Origin: Oscillospiraceae bacterium
GTDB lineage: Bacteria > Bacillota > Clostridia > Oscillospirales > Ruminococcaceae
Assembly: GCA_004555865.1 (NCBI GenBank)
Contig: SFJO01000004.1
Span: 62,001 to 126,000, forward strand
DNA length: 64,000 nucleotides
Direction of reading: 5' to 3'
Shown: positions 36,295-44,324 of the stretch, in pieces
How positions within the stretch are numbered: the first letter of the stretch is position 1
Layout of the letters: every line of letters begins with the position of its first letter
The notes under the pieces: generated by a model
Database searches by the model: none
Seen by the model: the letters and a program-made list of their open reading frames with translations, nothing else
Told to the model about the DNA's origin: nothing
Made by a program: the position numbers and the translations under genes

Positions 36295-36829
36295 GCAGAC
36301 CGCCTCCTTCCTTTTCCACGGGGACGCAGATGGATTCATCCCTGGTAATGGCGAAGGCGATGGTCTTGTACAGGCTCATCACCAGCATGAGCACGCTCAT
36401 CACCAGAACGGGCAGGGCGTAATAATACGCCTTGCAGAAGGGCAGGCCGCCCACGGGAGGCATCTTCTTCTGCATCTGGAACAGCTGCCAGGATGCGGGG
36501 ATGTACACCCAGCTCATCACCACAATCAGCAGATTGGTGAAGTGGTCCATAAAATGGCAGAACCACTTGGGCATCCGTTTCATGATAAACTCCAGCACCG
36601 CATGGCCGTTGTCCCAATAAACCGTACACCAGCCAAGGCACATGGACCAGATCATCAGAGCAGTAACGGATTCATCAACGCCATAAATGGGGCGGTTGAA
36701 CACGAAGCGCATAACCACCTGAATGAACAAGAGCGCCATAAAAAGAAACAGAATGTATCCGGTAAAAATCTCCAGAATGTCTACCGCTTTGTCCATCGCT
36801 TTACCGATGGACCTGACTGCTTGTTTCAT
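36287..36829 (-). CDS. dctQ: TRAP transporter small permease (DctQ family)
   Basis: 180 residues with four membrane helices (about 17-40, 52-75, 93-115 and 135-160), the DctQ plan; QVVMRFVFN and DESVTALMIW fit the family. The chosen ATG has no ribosome site of its own; it overlaps the stop of a 12-codon upstream frame, so translation is probably coupled. The longer frame reaching 37012 contains low-complexity residues with no ribosome site and was not used. Confidence 0.85.
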   Translation of the reverse strand: MKQAVRSIGKAMDKAVDILEIFTGYILFLFMALLFIQVVMRFVFNRPIYGVDESVTALMIWSMCLGWCTVYWDNGHAVLEFIMKRMPKWFCHFMDHFTNLLIVVMSWVYIPASWQLFQMQKKMPPVGGLPFCKAYYYALPVLVMSVLMLVMSLYKTIAFAITRDESICVPVEKEGGGLLD

Positions 36830-36864
36830 ACGCTGATTTGTATGACACGCAAATGCGAAACCAT
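36826..36864 (-). CDS. Possible 12-residue leader peptide before dctQ
   Basis: Encodes MVSHLRVIQISV. AAAGGAG ends three bases before its ATG and its TGA overlaps the dctQ ATG (ATGA). The short spacing is not ideal. It could deliver ribosomes to dctQ, which lacks its own ribosome site. Confidence 0.4.
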   Translation of the reverse strand: MVSHLRVIQISV

Positions 36865-36992
36865 ACGCTCCTTTCTTTCCCGAATTTTGCCCGAACCCAC
36901 TGCAAAAGGGCGGCTTCGGGCCTCGCCGCCCCTCCCGATGGCTGCCCGCCGCCCGGCCCGGGGGTCGGCCGCCCCTTGCCGGAACCATGTGC

Positions 36993-37017
36993 CGTAATTG
37001 ACGGGCGGTCATTTACG
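36993..37017. promoter_or_regulatory. Inverted-repeat operator in the dctQ leader
   Basis: CGTAATTGAC and GTCATTTACG (nine of ten complementary) are separated by 5 bp. Read on the minus strand the site contains GACGTAAATGACCGCCC, close to GACGTTATATGACGACCC before hyuA. Like that site it lies just downstream of the predicted start of transcription. Confidence 0.55.
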
Positions 37018-37046
37018 TCGCATTCTGTGTTCAGTCATCTTATGTT

Positions 37047-37074
37047 GTTATAATATATTGATAGCAGATTTCAA
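37047..37074 (-). promoter_or_regulatory. Promoter of the TRAP/frl operon
   Basis: Minus strand TTGAAA, 16 bp, TATAAC in an AT-rich stretch about 210 bp upstream of dctQ. Confidence 0.5.
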
Positions 37075-37690
37075 AAAGTTTTGCAAGAGTTTCTCAGAAA
37101 TTTTCTAGGTTTTTCAATGGAATTGTGGAAATTCACAAAGAAGACGCTCTCTTTTTTCTCTTTCTTGACGTTTTTTGAGTTTTTGTGAAGTTTTCTCCGG
37201 CACATTCTATCCAGACGCAGAAAAAGCAGCTGAAAAACGTCTTTTTATGGTCGTTTACCGCTGCTTTATCTTGCGATTTCCTTTTAACTTTTGTTGCTCA
37301 CGCGCGGATTTGTGCGTCATTCGGATACAATCGCGCGTTTTTTCCGGGTTTTGCATCCATTGTTAATACTTTGACGAGGTTTTGACCGTAAAGGAAGGTT
37401 GCCCACCGCGATGGCAAACGCCTTCCCCTCGAGGGGAAGCAAAAACTGCCGATTCAGCTTCTCCGCCCCAAAAAACAAGCGCGGAACGCCATTTTCAGAC
37501 GTTCCGCGCTTGATTCGCTTATGGATGCCGTTGCTGTCCACGCCGTCTTCCTGACCCCAGAAGAAGGTGCTGTTGAACATGGCTTTCAGGGCCTTTTCCA
37601 TGACGTCCTCGTCGAACTTGCCGCCCCCTTGGGCACGCTCTCCGGGCCGTGTCATCTGCGCAAAAGGGTGGCGGGCGGCAGGGGATTGTG
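37075..37690. other. Low-GC intergenic region with a probable decayed gene end and a minus-strand terminator
   Basis: 37075-37400 is unusually AT-rich and shows no gene. 37470-37512 is a strong hairpin (AAGCGCGGAACG arms) with a T-run on the minus strand, a terminator with no intact gene behind it. Upstream of it on the minus strand, about 37516-37640, the frame reads KFDEDVMEKALKAMFNSTF then GQEDGVDSNGIHKRIK, which looks like a real C-terminus, but no ribosome site or full domain precedes it. I take this as the remnant of a deleted gene; the family is not recognised. Confidence 0.4.
37420..37440. repeat. Interspersed palindromic repeat, copy 1
   Basis: GCCTTCCCCTCGAGGGGAAGC, a near-perfect palindrome found in variant form in four other places in this window (42343, 44325, 44366 and 62644), always outside genes. 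Confidence 0.5.
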
Positions 37691-37824
37691 GTATACTGAA
37701 TTTATATGGGCTGCCCCGGCGGCCCTGTGTAAGGTCAGCCGCGGCCCGCTCCGGTCTGGGCCGCACCCGGATAGACCCAACGTCGGTTGCGTTGGCTGTA
37801 AGAAAACAGCAAAGGAGTTTTCAC

Positions 37825-38943
37825 ATGAAGTATTGCAAACGCTGCACCATGCCTGACACCCGCCCCGGCATCACCTTTGACGCCGAGGGGGTGTGCAGTG
37901 CCTGCCGCCATTACGAGCACCGCAAACTGGTGGACTGGGACGCCCGCTGGAAGGAATTCGAGGCCCTGTGCGACAAGTACCGCGGCTGCAACGGCCCCGG
38001 CGGCTACGACTGCGCCGTTGCCGTCTCCGGCGGCAAGGACAGCCACTTCCAGGTCTACATCCTGAAAGAGGTCATGCACATGAACCCCATCCTCTTCAGC
38101 GTGGAGGACAACTTCCCCATGACCGAGGCGGGCCAGCACAACATCAAAAACATCTCCGAGGCCTTCGGCTGCACCATCATCAGCTGCAAGCCCAACATCA
38201 AGGCCCAGAAAACCCTGATGCGCGCCTTCTTTGAAAAGTACGGCAAGCCCACCTGGTATGTGGACCGCCTGATCTACACCTTCCCCCTGCACATGGCCCT
38301 GAAGTTCAACACCCCGCTGCTGTGCTACGGCGAGAACGTGAGCTTCGAGTACGGCGGCTGCGCCGACGAGGAGACCTACAGCGCCAAGGGGCAGATCGAA
38401 AACGGCGTGGCCGTGGGATTCCCCGATGAAGAACTGCTGAGCTACGGCGTGAGCGAGAACGACCTGGCCCTGACCAAGGCCCCCACCGCCGAAGAGCTGG
38501 CCAAGCTGGACCCCTTCTACATGAGCTACTTCCTGCCCTGGAACAGCTACAAGAACTACCAGCTGGCCAAGAGCCGCGGCTTCCACGACCTGACCCATGA
38601 GTGGGACCGCACCCATCACGCCGAAAACTTCGACCAGATCGACAGCCGCGCCTATCTGGTGCACAGCTGGCTGAAGTACCCCAAGTTCGGCCATGCCGCC
38701 GCCACCGACTACACCGCCCGCTACATCCGCTACGGCATGATGACCCGCGAAGAGGCCATTCCCATCATCAAAGAGCGGGACGGCGCGCTGGACCCCCTGT
38801 GCGTGCGGGACTTCTGCGCCTTCTGCGGCTACACCGAGGCCGAGTTCTGGGCCATCATCGACAAGTTCTACAACCGCGACATCTTCTATAAGGACGAATA
38901 CGGCCGCTGGATGCTGAAAGAGCCCATCTGGGCAGAAAAGTAA
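37825..38943 (+). CDS. N-acetyl sugar amidotransferase (WbpG/PseA-like)
   Basis: 372 residues. An N-terminal zinc-type Cys set (YCKRCTMPDTRP then CSACRHYE, about 2-35) is followed by the PP-loop ATPase motif AVSGGKDSHFQ near 70; a third Cys group CVRDFCAFCG is near 335. The family adds an amidine group to an N-acetyl sugar in LPS, pseudaminic or legionaminic acid-type pathways, usually with an HisH-like glutaminase. No such partner, and no other nonulosonate gene, is adjacent, so it is an orphan. AAAGGAG precedes the ATG; the far longer upstream frame is noise. Confidence 0.85.
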   Translation: MKYCKRCTMPDTRPGITFDAEGVCSACRHYEHRKLVDWDARWKEFEALCDKYRGCNGPGGYDCAVAVSGGKDSHFQVYILKEVMHMNPILFSVEDNFPMTEAGQHNIKNISEAFGCTIISCKPNIKAQKTLMRAFFEKYGKPTWYVDRLIYTFPLHMALKFNTPLLCYGENVSFEYGGCADEETYSAKGQIENGVAVGFPDEELLSYGVSENDLALTKAPTAEELAKLDPFYMSYFLPWNSYKNYQLAKSRGFHDLTHEWDRTHHAENFDQIDSRAYLVHSWLKYPKFGHAAATDYTARYIRYGMMTREEAIPIIKERDGALDPLCVRDFCAFCGYTEAEFWAIIDKFYNRDIFYKDEYGRWMLKEPIWAEK

Positions 38944-38985
38944 GCCGCCGCTCCCAACTCCGCTTTTATCGCGCATAAATTGTGC

Positions 38986-39032
38986 CGAGCCGCCTTCTCC
39001 CGCCGCAATGGGAGAAGGCGGCTCGTTTATTT
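38986..39032 (+). terminator. Terminator after the amidotransferase gene
   Basis: CGAGCCGCCTTCTCCC with its exact complement and a TTTATTT tail. Confidence 0.85.
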
Positions 39033-39072
39033 CTGCGCGTTTTTATCCTTCACGCGGCGCAAAGTTCTCACA

Positions 39073-39120
39073 CAAAAAGCAGGCGCGATGCCGTTTTCAG
39101 CATCGCGCCTGCTTTTGTTT
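39073..39120. terminator. Bidirectional terminator between convergent units
   Basis: AAAAGCAGGCGCGATG arms around a 10-base loop with T-runs both ways; it lies 110 bp beyond the EF-G-like stop and backs up the amidotransferase terminator. Confidence 0.85.
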
Positions 39121-39233
39121 CATCGGGGCCGGGCGGCCGGTTCAAGGGCCGGTTCGCGCATTCACGCAAGGAGCTTGGCCGCTCATGGGCAGGCCCTGCC
39201 CGCCGCCTTCCCGGGGATGCATTGGGATGGAGG

Positions 39234-41312
39234 TCAGTCCTCGTCGCCGGTGGTGTTGCCCAGCTTCTTGGCCTCCTCGATCACCTTGGCCTCCAGGTTG
39301 GAGGGCAGGTTCTCGTAGCGCACAAAGTCGAACTCAAAGTGGCCGCGGCCCTGGGTCAACTGGCGCATAAAGGTGGTAAAGTCCTGCATTTCGGCCATGG
39401 GTACTTCGGCTTCCACCACCTGCAGGCCATCCTCATCCGGGCTCATGCCCAGAACACGGCCGCGGCGCTTGGTCACCTCGCCCATGATATCGCCGGTGTT
39501 GTCGGCAGGCACGTGGGCCTTCAGGCTGCCCACCGGCTCCAGCAGAACGGGGCCTGCCTCGGGCAGGGCTGCCTTATAGGCCAGCTTGGCCGCCATGATG
39601 AAGGCCATTTCGCTGGAGTCCACCGGGTGATAGCTGCCGTCCAGCAGGGTGGCCTTCAGGCCAACCACCGGGTATCCGGCCAGCACACCGTGCTGCGCGG
39701 CCTGGCGCAGGCCTTTTTCCACGGCGGGGAAGTAGTTCTTGGGCACACTGCCGCCGAACACCTTCTCTTCAAACACCAGCTCCTCGCTGTCACAGGGCTC
39801 AAACTCGATCCACACATCGCCGAACTGGCCATGGCCGCCGGTCTGCTTCTTGTGGCGGCCCTGGGCCTTGCACTTTTTGCGCACGGACTCACGGTAGGCC
39901 ACACGGGGCGTGGTCAGGGTCACGTCCACGCCGAACTTCGCCTTCAGGCGGGCGCACACCACGTCCAGATGCTGCTCGCCCAGGCCGGAGAGCAGCTGTT
40001 GGCCGGTCTCGCCGTCCACGCGGAAGTTGATGGTGGGGTCCTCCTCCATCAGGCGGGCCAGCGCCGCGCCGATCTTGCCCTCGTCGCCCTTCTTGGCCAC
40101 CTTCAGGGCCATGCTCAGGGTGGGGTTGGGGAAGGCTGCGGTGGGCAGGCTCACCACGCGGGCCGGGTCACACAGGGTGTCGCCGGTTTTGGCGGTGGCC
40201 AGCTTGGTAATCACGCCGATGTCGCCGGCGGTGATCTCGGTCACGTCGGTCTGCTTCTTGCCGCGCACGCTCACCAGCTTGCCCATGCGCTCCGGCTCAC
40301 CGGTGCGGGAGTTGACCAGGCTGCTGGCGGCCGTCAGCTTGCCGCTGGCCACCTTCACATAGCTCATCTTGCCCACGAAGGGGTCGGCAACGGTCTTGAA
40401 CACCAGAACGGCGGTGGGGTCGCCCGGCTCGCAGGGCAGCTTCACAGGGTTGCCGTCCTTATCTTCGGCTGCAAAGGCCTCCAGATGGGGGCTGGGCAGC
40501 AGTTTTTCCATATTGTACAGCAGCATATCCAGCGCCTGCAGGTTCAGGGCGCTGCCGCAGAACACGGGAGTGATGACGCCGCTCTTCACGCCGATGCGCA
40601 TGCCTTCCACGATTTCCTCGGTGGTAAAGGCTTCGCCGCCGAAGAACTTCTCCATCAGGGCGTCGTCGGTCTCGGCCACGGCCTCGCTCATGGCTTCCAC
40701 CAGGCCGTCAAACCGGTGGCCCATGTCGGGCAGATCCACCTGAATCTGCTTGCCGCTCTCATACTTGAAGGCCTTCTGGCTGAACAGGTTCACATACAGC
40801 ATGGTGCCGTCGTCCTGCTTGACGGGCACCACACAGGGGCAGATGGAGGGGCCGAACTTGACCTTCAGGTCCTCCAGAATCTTATAGAAATCCGCATTCT
40901 CCAGGTCCATCTTGCTGACGAACACCATGCGGCTCTTGCCATATTTCTCGGCCAGCTTGTAGGCCTTTTCCGCGCCCACGGTCACGCCCGAACGGCCGGA
41001 AACCGTAATCAGCACGCTCTCTGCCGCGGCGATGCCCTCGTACAGGCCCGCCTCAAAGTCAAACAGGCCGGGCACGTCGATCAGGTTGAACTTATAGCCG
41101 TTGTTCTCCACAGGAGCCACTGCGGAGGACAGCGAAGCGTGGCGCTTTGCCTCTTCGGGATCAAAATCGCAAACGGTGGTGCCGTCTTCCACCCGGCCCA
41201 TGCGCTCCAGCGCGCCGGTCAGGTAGAGCAGAGCTTCCACCAGCGTGGTTTTGCCGCAGCCGCCGTGACCGGCGACCAGGATGTTGCGGATGTTCGTGTT
41301 TGCGTAGCTCAT
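39234..41312 (-). CDS. EF-G-like translational GTPase, divergent paralogue
   Basis: 692 residues with the five-domain EF-G plan. Walker A is GHGGCGKTT at 15-23. G3 is DVPGLFDF instead of DTPGHVDF, so the switch II His that promotes GTP hydrolysis is Leu. G4 is SKMD rather than NKxD. Domain II-V segments (LPEAGPVLLEPV, VTKRRGRVLGM) are retained. It matches the EF-G-related GTPases found beside a canonical fusA in many Clostridia. The role is unknown: perhaps ribosome recycling, stress or resistance. AAGAGA-type ribosome site; own promoter. Confidence 0.85.
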   Translation of the reverse strand: MSYANTNIRNILVAGHGGCGKTTLVEALLYLTGALERMGRVEDGTTVCDFDPEEAKRHASLSSAVAPVENNGYKFNLIDVPGLFDFEAGLYEGIAAAESVLITVSGRSGVTVGAEKAYKLAEKYGKSRMVFVSKMDLENADFYKILEDLKVKFGPSICPCVVPVKQDDGTMLYVNLFSQKAFKYESGKQIQVDLPDMGHRFDGLVEAMSEAVAETDDALMEKFFGGEAFTTEEIVEGMRIGVKSGVITPVFCGSALNLQALDMLLYNMEKLLPSPHLEAFAAEDKDGNPVKLPCEPGDPTAVLVFKTVADPFVGKMSYVKVASGKLTAASSLVNSRTGEPERMGKLVSVRGKKQTDVTEITAGDIGVITKLATAKTGDTLCDPARVVSLPTAAFPNPTLSMALKVAKKGDEGKIGAALARLMEEDPTINFRVDGETGQQLLSGLGEQHLDVVCARLKAKFGVDVTLTTPRVAYRESVRKKCKAQGRHKKQTGGHGQFGDVWIEFEPCDSEELVFEEKVFGGSVPKNYFPAVEKGLRQAAQHGVLAGYPVVGLKATLLDGSYHPVDSSEMAFIMAAKLAYKAALPEAGPVLLEPVGSLKAHVPADNTGDIMGEVTKRRGRVLGMSPDEDGLQVVEAEVPMAEMQDFTTFMRQLTQGRGHFEFDFVRYENLPSNLEAKVIEEAKKLGNTTGDED

Positions 41313-41379
41313 CTCTCTTACCTCTTCCCTATGGGAGCTTTGGGCTGCCCGCCCATGTCCCTTAGCAACTTATACAAAA

Positions 41380-41407
41380 ATAGTACCACATTTTCCGCCA
41401 TTTTCAA
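41380..41407 (-). promoter_or_regulatory. Promoter of the EF-G-like gene
   Basis: Minus strand TTGAAA, 16 bp, TACTAT, about 70 bp from the start codon. Confidence 0.6.
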
Positions 41408-41548
41408 GGATATTGTGCTGAAACAGCCGCGGAACAGGCGAAGAAATTTCCGGGCAATGTTTGTACATTTTGACAAAAGGCTTAGGAAAGGGACGATCGT
41501 ATAAATCTTTTTGACAAACCGGCCGGGCCTGCTCCCCCCTGAAGCGCA

Positions 41549-41600
41549 CAAAAAGCAGCCGCCCTTGGGCCCCGGTTTCGGGCCGAACGGCGGCTGCTTT
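41549..41600 (-). terminator. Terminator after the YdcF-like gene
   Basis: Minus strand AAAGCAGCCGCC ... GGCGGCTGCTTTTT with an imperfect GC-rich inner loop. Confidence 0.75.
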
Positions 41601-41626
41601 CGTATGCTTCTGCGGCAGAGGGGCGC

Positions 41627-42301
41627 TCACTTCACGCCGTTCCACCGGTCCAGCATACTGGGTGCGTCCGGGTCAAAGCGCTCTCCGGCCAGCTGCTGGC
41701 AGTACATCTCGCCGAACTGATGGCCGATCTTTTCCAGCTCGCTGAACACCAGGTTGATGCCCTCCGGGGTGGTGTGCCAGGTCGCCTTCGTGATGCCTTC
41801 AATGTCCTGCGGGCAGATAAAAAACTGCGTCTCCGGGTAGAAATACTGATAATACATATACGCCCGCCGGGCATGGAGCGATTTGCACACCAGAATGGCC
41901 CGGCGCACATTCAGCCCTGCGGCGTTGGTCACGCGGCGGGAGAAGCGGGCATTGTCCCAGGTGGAGACCGCCCGATCCTCTTTCAGAAACGCCGTCTCAT
42001 CCACGCCGTTTTTCACGCACACATCCCGCAGAAATTCCCACTCGGTGGCGTAGGGGCCGGGGTAGCGGTCGGCCAGGCTCTGGGCCCCAATAAAGCGCCC
42101 GTCGTGGACGCTGTACCGCCCCGAGGGCAGAATGACCGGGGCCAGCCCCTGCCGCCACAGCGCGGCAGCTCGCTCGCCCACCTCCGGATAGGCGCCGCCG
42201 GTAATAAAAATCACATCGGCAGGCTGCGGTTCATCCCGCAGAAAGACAAAGTTCCCGATCTCCGCCAGCGGGTCGCGGGCCGGGGTGTTTGGCTGCATCA
42301 T
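41627..42301 (-). CDS. YdcF/DUF218-like protein
   Basis: 224 residues, a single alpha/beta domain of the DUF218 (YdcF, SanA/ElyC) superfamily. ADVIFITGGAYPEVGERAAAL (about 30), PSGRYS, EDRAVSTWDNARFS (about 110) and ILVCKSLHARRAYMYY (about 143) follow the family order. Unlike ElyC/SanA it has no N-terminal membrane anchor, so it is cytoplasmic. Function unknown; relatives bind nucleotides or act in envelope precursor metabolism. AAGGAG precedes two adjacent ATGs; the first is used. Upstream sits the glnS terminator. Confidence 0.8.
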   Translation of the reverse strand: MMQPNTPARDPLAEIGNFVFLRDEPQPADVIFITGGAYPEVGERAAALWRQGLAPVILPSGRYSVHDGRFIGAQSLADRYPGPYATEWEFLRDVCVKNGVDETAFLKEDRAVSTWDNARFSRRVTNAAGLNVRRAILVCKSLHARRAYMYYQYFYPETQFFICPQDIEGITKATWHTTPEGINLVFSELEKIGHQFGEMYCQQLAGERFDPDAPSMLDRWNGVK

Positions 42302-42342
42302 AATGGCTCCTTTCGATGGGCGCTTTCTGCCGCGGAGATTTT

Positions 42343-42363
42343 GGCTTCCCCCGAGGGGAAGGC
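42343..42363. repeat. Interspersed palindromic repeat, copy 2
   Basis: GGCTTCCCCCGAGGGGAAGGC, between the YdcF-like gene and the glnS terminator. Confidence 0.5.
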
Positions 42364-42391
42364 ATTGCCTGCGCAGCATGAAGCCACACAC

Positions 42392-42427
42392 CCAAAAAGG
42401 GCCGGGCCAAACGGCCCGGCCCTTTTG
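42392..42427 (-). terminator. Terminator after glnS
   Basis: Minus strand AAAAGGGCCGGGCCG ... GGCCCGGCCCTTTTTGG. Confidence 0.88.
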
Positions 42428-42455
42428 CTGTTTCGTACTGCTTTGCAGCCCTGTA

Positions 42456-44126
42456 TTACTTCTTCATGGTCTTGGCGAAGCTGTCCTTCAGGGTCACAAT
42501 GCGGTTGAAGGCACCCGGCTTCTTGGAGTCGGGGGTAAAGTAGCCCATCCGGACGAACTGGAACTTCTCGCCGGGCTTGGCGTCGGCCAGGCTGGCCTCC
42601 AGCTTGGCGCAGGGCATATCCACCACGCTCTCGGGGTTCAGGTAGTCCTTGTAGTCCGCTCCGTCGGGAATGCCGTTCATGTTGGCCTCGGTGAACAGGG
42701 CGTTGTACAGGCGGGCGTCTGCGTCCACGGCGCTGGCGCAGCTGACCCAGTGAATGGTGCCCTTTACCTTGCGGCCGTCCACAGGGTTGCCGTTGCCGCT
42801 CTCCAGATCGGCGGTGCAGTGGATGGCGGTCACATTGCCGGCTTCGTCCTGCTCCACGCCGCTGCACTTCACAATATACGCGCCCATCAGGCGGACCTCG
42901 CCGCCCACGGTGAGCCGCTTGAACTTCGGCGGGGGCACCAGCGCAAAGTCGCTGCGCTCGATCCACACCTCACCGGAGAACTCCACCGGACGGGTGGAAT
43001 CATCGCCCGCATCCCGGTTGGGGTTGTTGGCCACGTCAAAGGTCTCGGTCTTGCCGGCGGGATAGTTGTCGATCACCAGCTTCACCGGGTCCAGCACCGC
43101 CATGCGGCGGGCGGCGCCCATCTCCAGTTCCGCCCGCATGCAGGCCTCCAGCTGGCGCATATCCACCAGGCTGTCCGCCTTGGCAATGCCGGCCTCTTTC
43201 ACGAAGGTGAAGATGGCGGTGGGGCTGTAGCCGCGGCGGCGCAGGCCGCACAGGGTGGGCATCCGGGGATCGTCCCAGCCATCCACAATGCCCATCTCCA
43301 CCAGCTCGCGCAGGTAGCGCTTGCTCATCACGGTGTTGGTCACGTTCAGGCGGGCAAATTCGCGCTGTTTGGGGAAGTGGCCGCCGCTGGTGTTCTCAAT
43401 GACCCACTCGTACAGGGGGCGGTGGTTCTCAAACTCCAGGCTGCACATACTGTGGGTGATGCCCTCAATGGCGTCCTGAATGGGATGGGCGAAGTCGTAC
43501 AGGGGATAGATGCACCACTTGTCGCCCTGGCGGTGATGATGCACCTTTTTAATGCGGTAGATGGCCGGGTCGCGCAGGTTCATGTTGGGGCTGGCCAGGT
43601 CGATCTTGGCGCGCAGGGTCCTGGTGCCGTCCGCGAACTCGCCCGCCCGCATCCGGCGGAACAGGTCCAGGTTTTCCTCGGGGGTGCGGTCCCGGTAGGG
43701 GCTGGGCCGGCTGGGCTTGCCCGCGTCGCTGCCGCGGTACTCCTGCATCTCCTCACGGGTCAGGTCATCCACATAGGCCTTGCCTTCCTTGATGAGTTTT
43801 TCGGCGTACTCATAGCACTGATCGAAGTAATCGCTGCCATAGAAGATGCCGCCGTTGGGCACGGCACCCAGCCATTCCAGATCCTGCTGGATGCTCTCCA
43901 CATACTCCATGTCCTCGCGGGCGGGGTTGGTGTCGTCAAAGCGCAGGTTGAACTTGCCGCCGTAGGCCTTGGCGATGCTCCAGTTGATGTAGATGGCCTT
44001 GGCGCTGCCGATGTGCAGATAGCCGTTGGGCTCCGGCGGGAAGCGGGTGTGAATCTCCTTCACCGCGCCTGCGGCCAGGTCCGCGTCAATGATGTCGGTC
44101 AAAAAATTGCTGGGCCGTTCTTCCAT
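42456..44126 (-). CDS. glnS: Glutaminyl-tRNA synthetase
   Basis: 556 residues, class I aminoacyl-tRNA synthetase that charges tRNA-Gln directly. The HIGH-type motif is in PPEPNGYLHIGS (about 38) and the KMSKS-type motif is MSKR (about 267); RFDDTNP and YDFAHP are GlnRS signatures, and the C-terminal beta-barrel anticodon domains are complete. GAGGAGG lies upstream of the ATG. A near-consensus promoter overlapped by a palindrome precedes it. Direct GlnRS charging is found in some but not all Firmicutes. Confidence 0.96.
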   Translation of the reverse strand: MEERPSNFLTDIIDADLAAGAVKEIHTRFPPEPNGYLHIGSAKAIYINWSIAKAYGGKFNLRFDDTNPAREDMEYVESIQQDLEWLGAVPNGGIFYGSDYFDQCYEYAEKLIKEGKAYVDDLTREEMQEYRGSDAGKPSRPSPYRDRTPEENLDLFRRMRAGEFADGTRTLRAKIDLASPNMNLRDPAIYRIKKVHHHRQGDKWCIYPLYDFAHPIQDAIEGITHSMCSLEFENHRPLYEWVIENTSGGHFPKQREFARLNVTNTVMSKRYLRELVEMGIVDGWDDPRMPTLCGLRRRGYSPTAIFTFVKEAGIAKADSLVDMRQLEACMRAELEMGAARRMAVLDPVKLVIDNYPAGKTETFDVANNPNRDAGDDSTRPVEFSGEVWIERSDFALVPPPKFKRLTVGGEVRLMGAYIVKCSGVEQDEAGNVTAIHCTADLESGNGNPVDGRKVKGTIHWVSCASAVDADARLYNALFTEANMNGIPDGADYKDYLNPESVVDMPCAKLEASLADAKPGEKFQFVRMGYFTPDSKKPGAFNRIVTLKDSFAKTMKK

Positions 44127-44253
44127 GGTTGATTCCTCCTCTTTCTGCGGGGCGGGGCACAGAAGCCCGCCGCCGCCCTGCCTTTGCCGCCCTGGGCCGG
44201 GCCTCGGTACGAGGCGGCAAAGTTTTCGGCAGTAAGGCAGCCAAGCGCCGCCT

Positions 44254-44275
44254 TGTACAATAGAGGTATTGTACA
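44254..44275. promoter_or_regulatory. Palindromic operator over the glnS -10 box
   Basis: TGTACAAT-N6-ATTGTACA, perfect 8-bp arms. It covers the -10 hexamer and the start of transcription, so a bound protein would repress. Confidence 0.6.
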
Positions 44276-44296
44276 CCCGGCGCGGCGGTTTTTCAA
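44268..44296 (-). promoter_or_regulatory. glnS promoter
   Basis: Minus strand TTGAAA, 17 bp, TACAAT; the transcript would have a leader of about 135 nt. No T-box specifier or antiterminator is recognised in it. Confidence 0.75.
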
Positions 44297-44324
44297 TGAT
44301 TTTGTGTGCGCCGGGCAGCAAAAA

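Noticed and set aside
37317..37766. 149-codon minus-strand frame as an intact gene
   Set aside because: It contains a strong terminator in its middle and lacks a ribosome site; kept only as a possible remnant.
38982..41504. Open frame of 840 codons on the plus strand opposite the EF-G-like gene
   Set aside because: Antisense artefact that also runs through two terminators.
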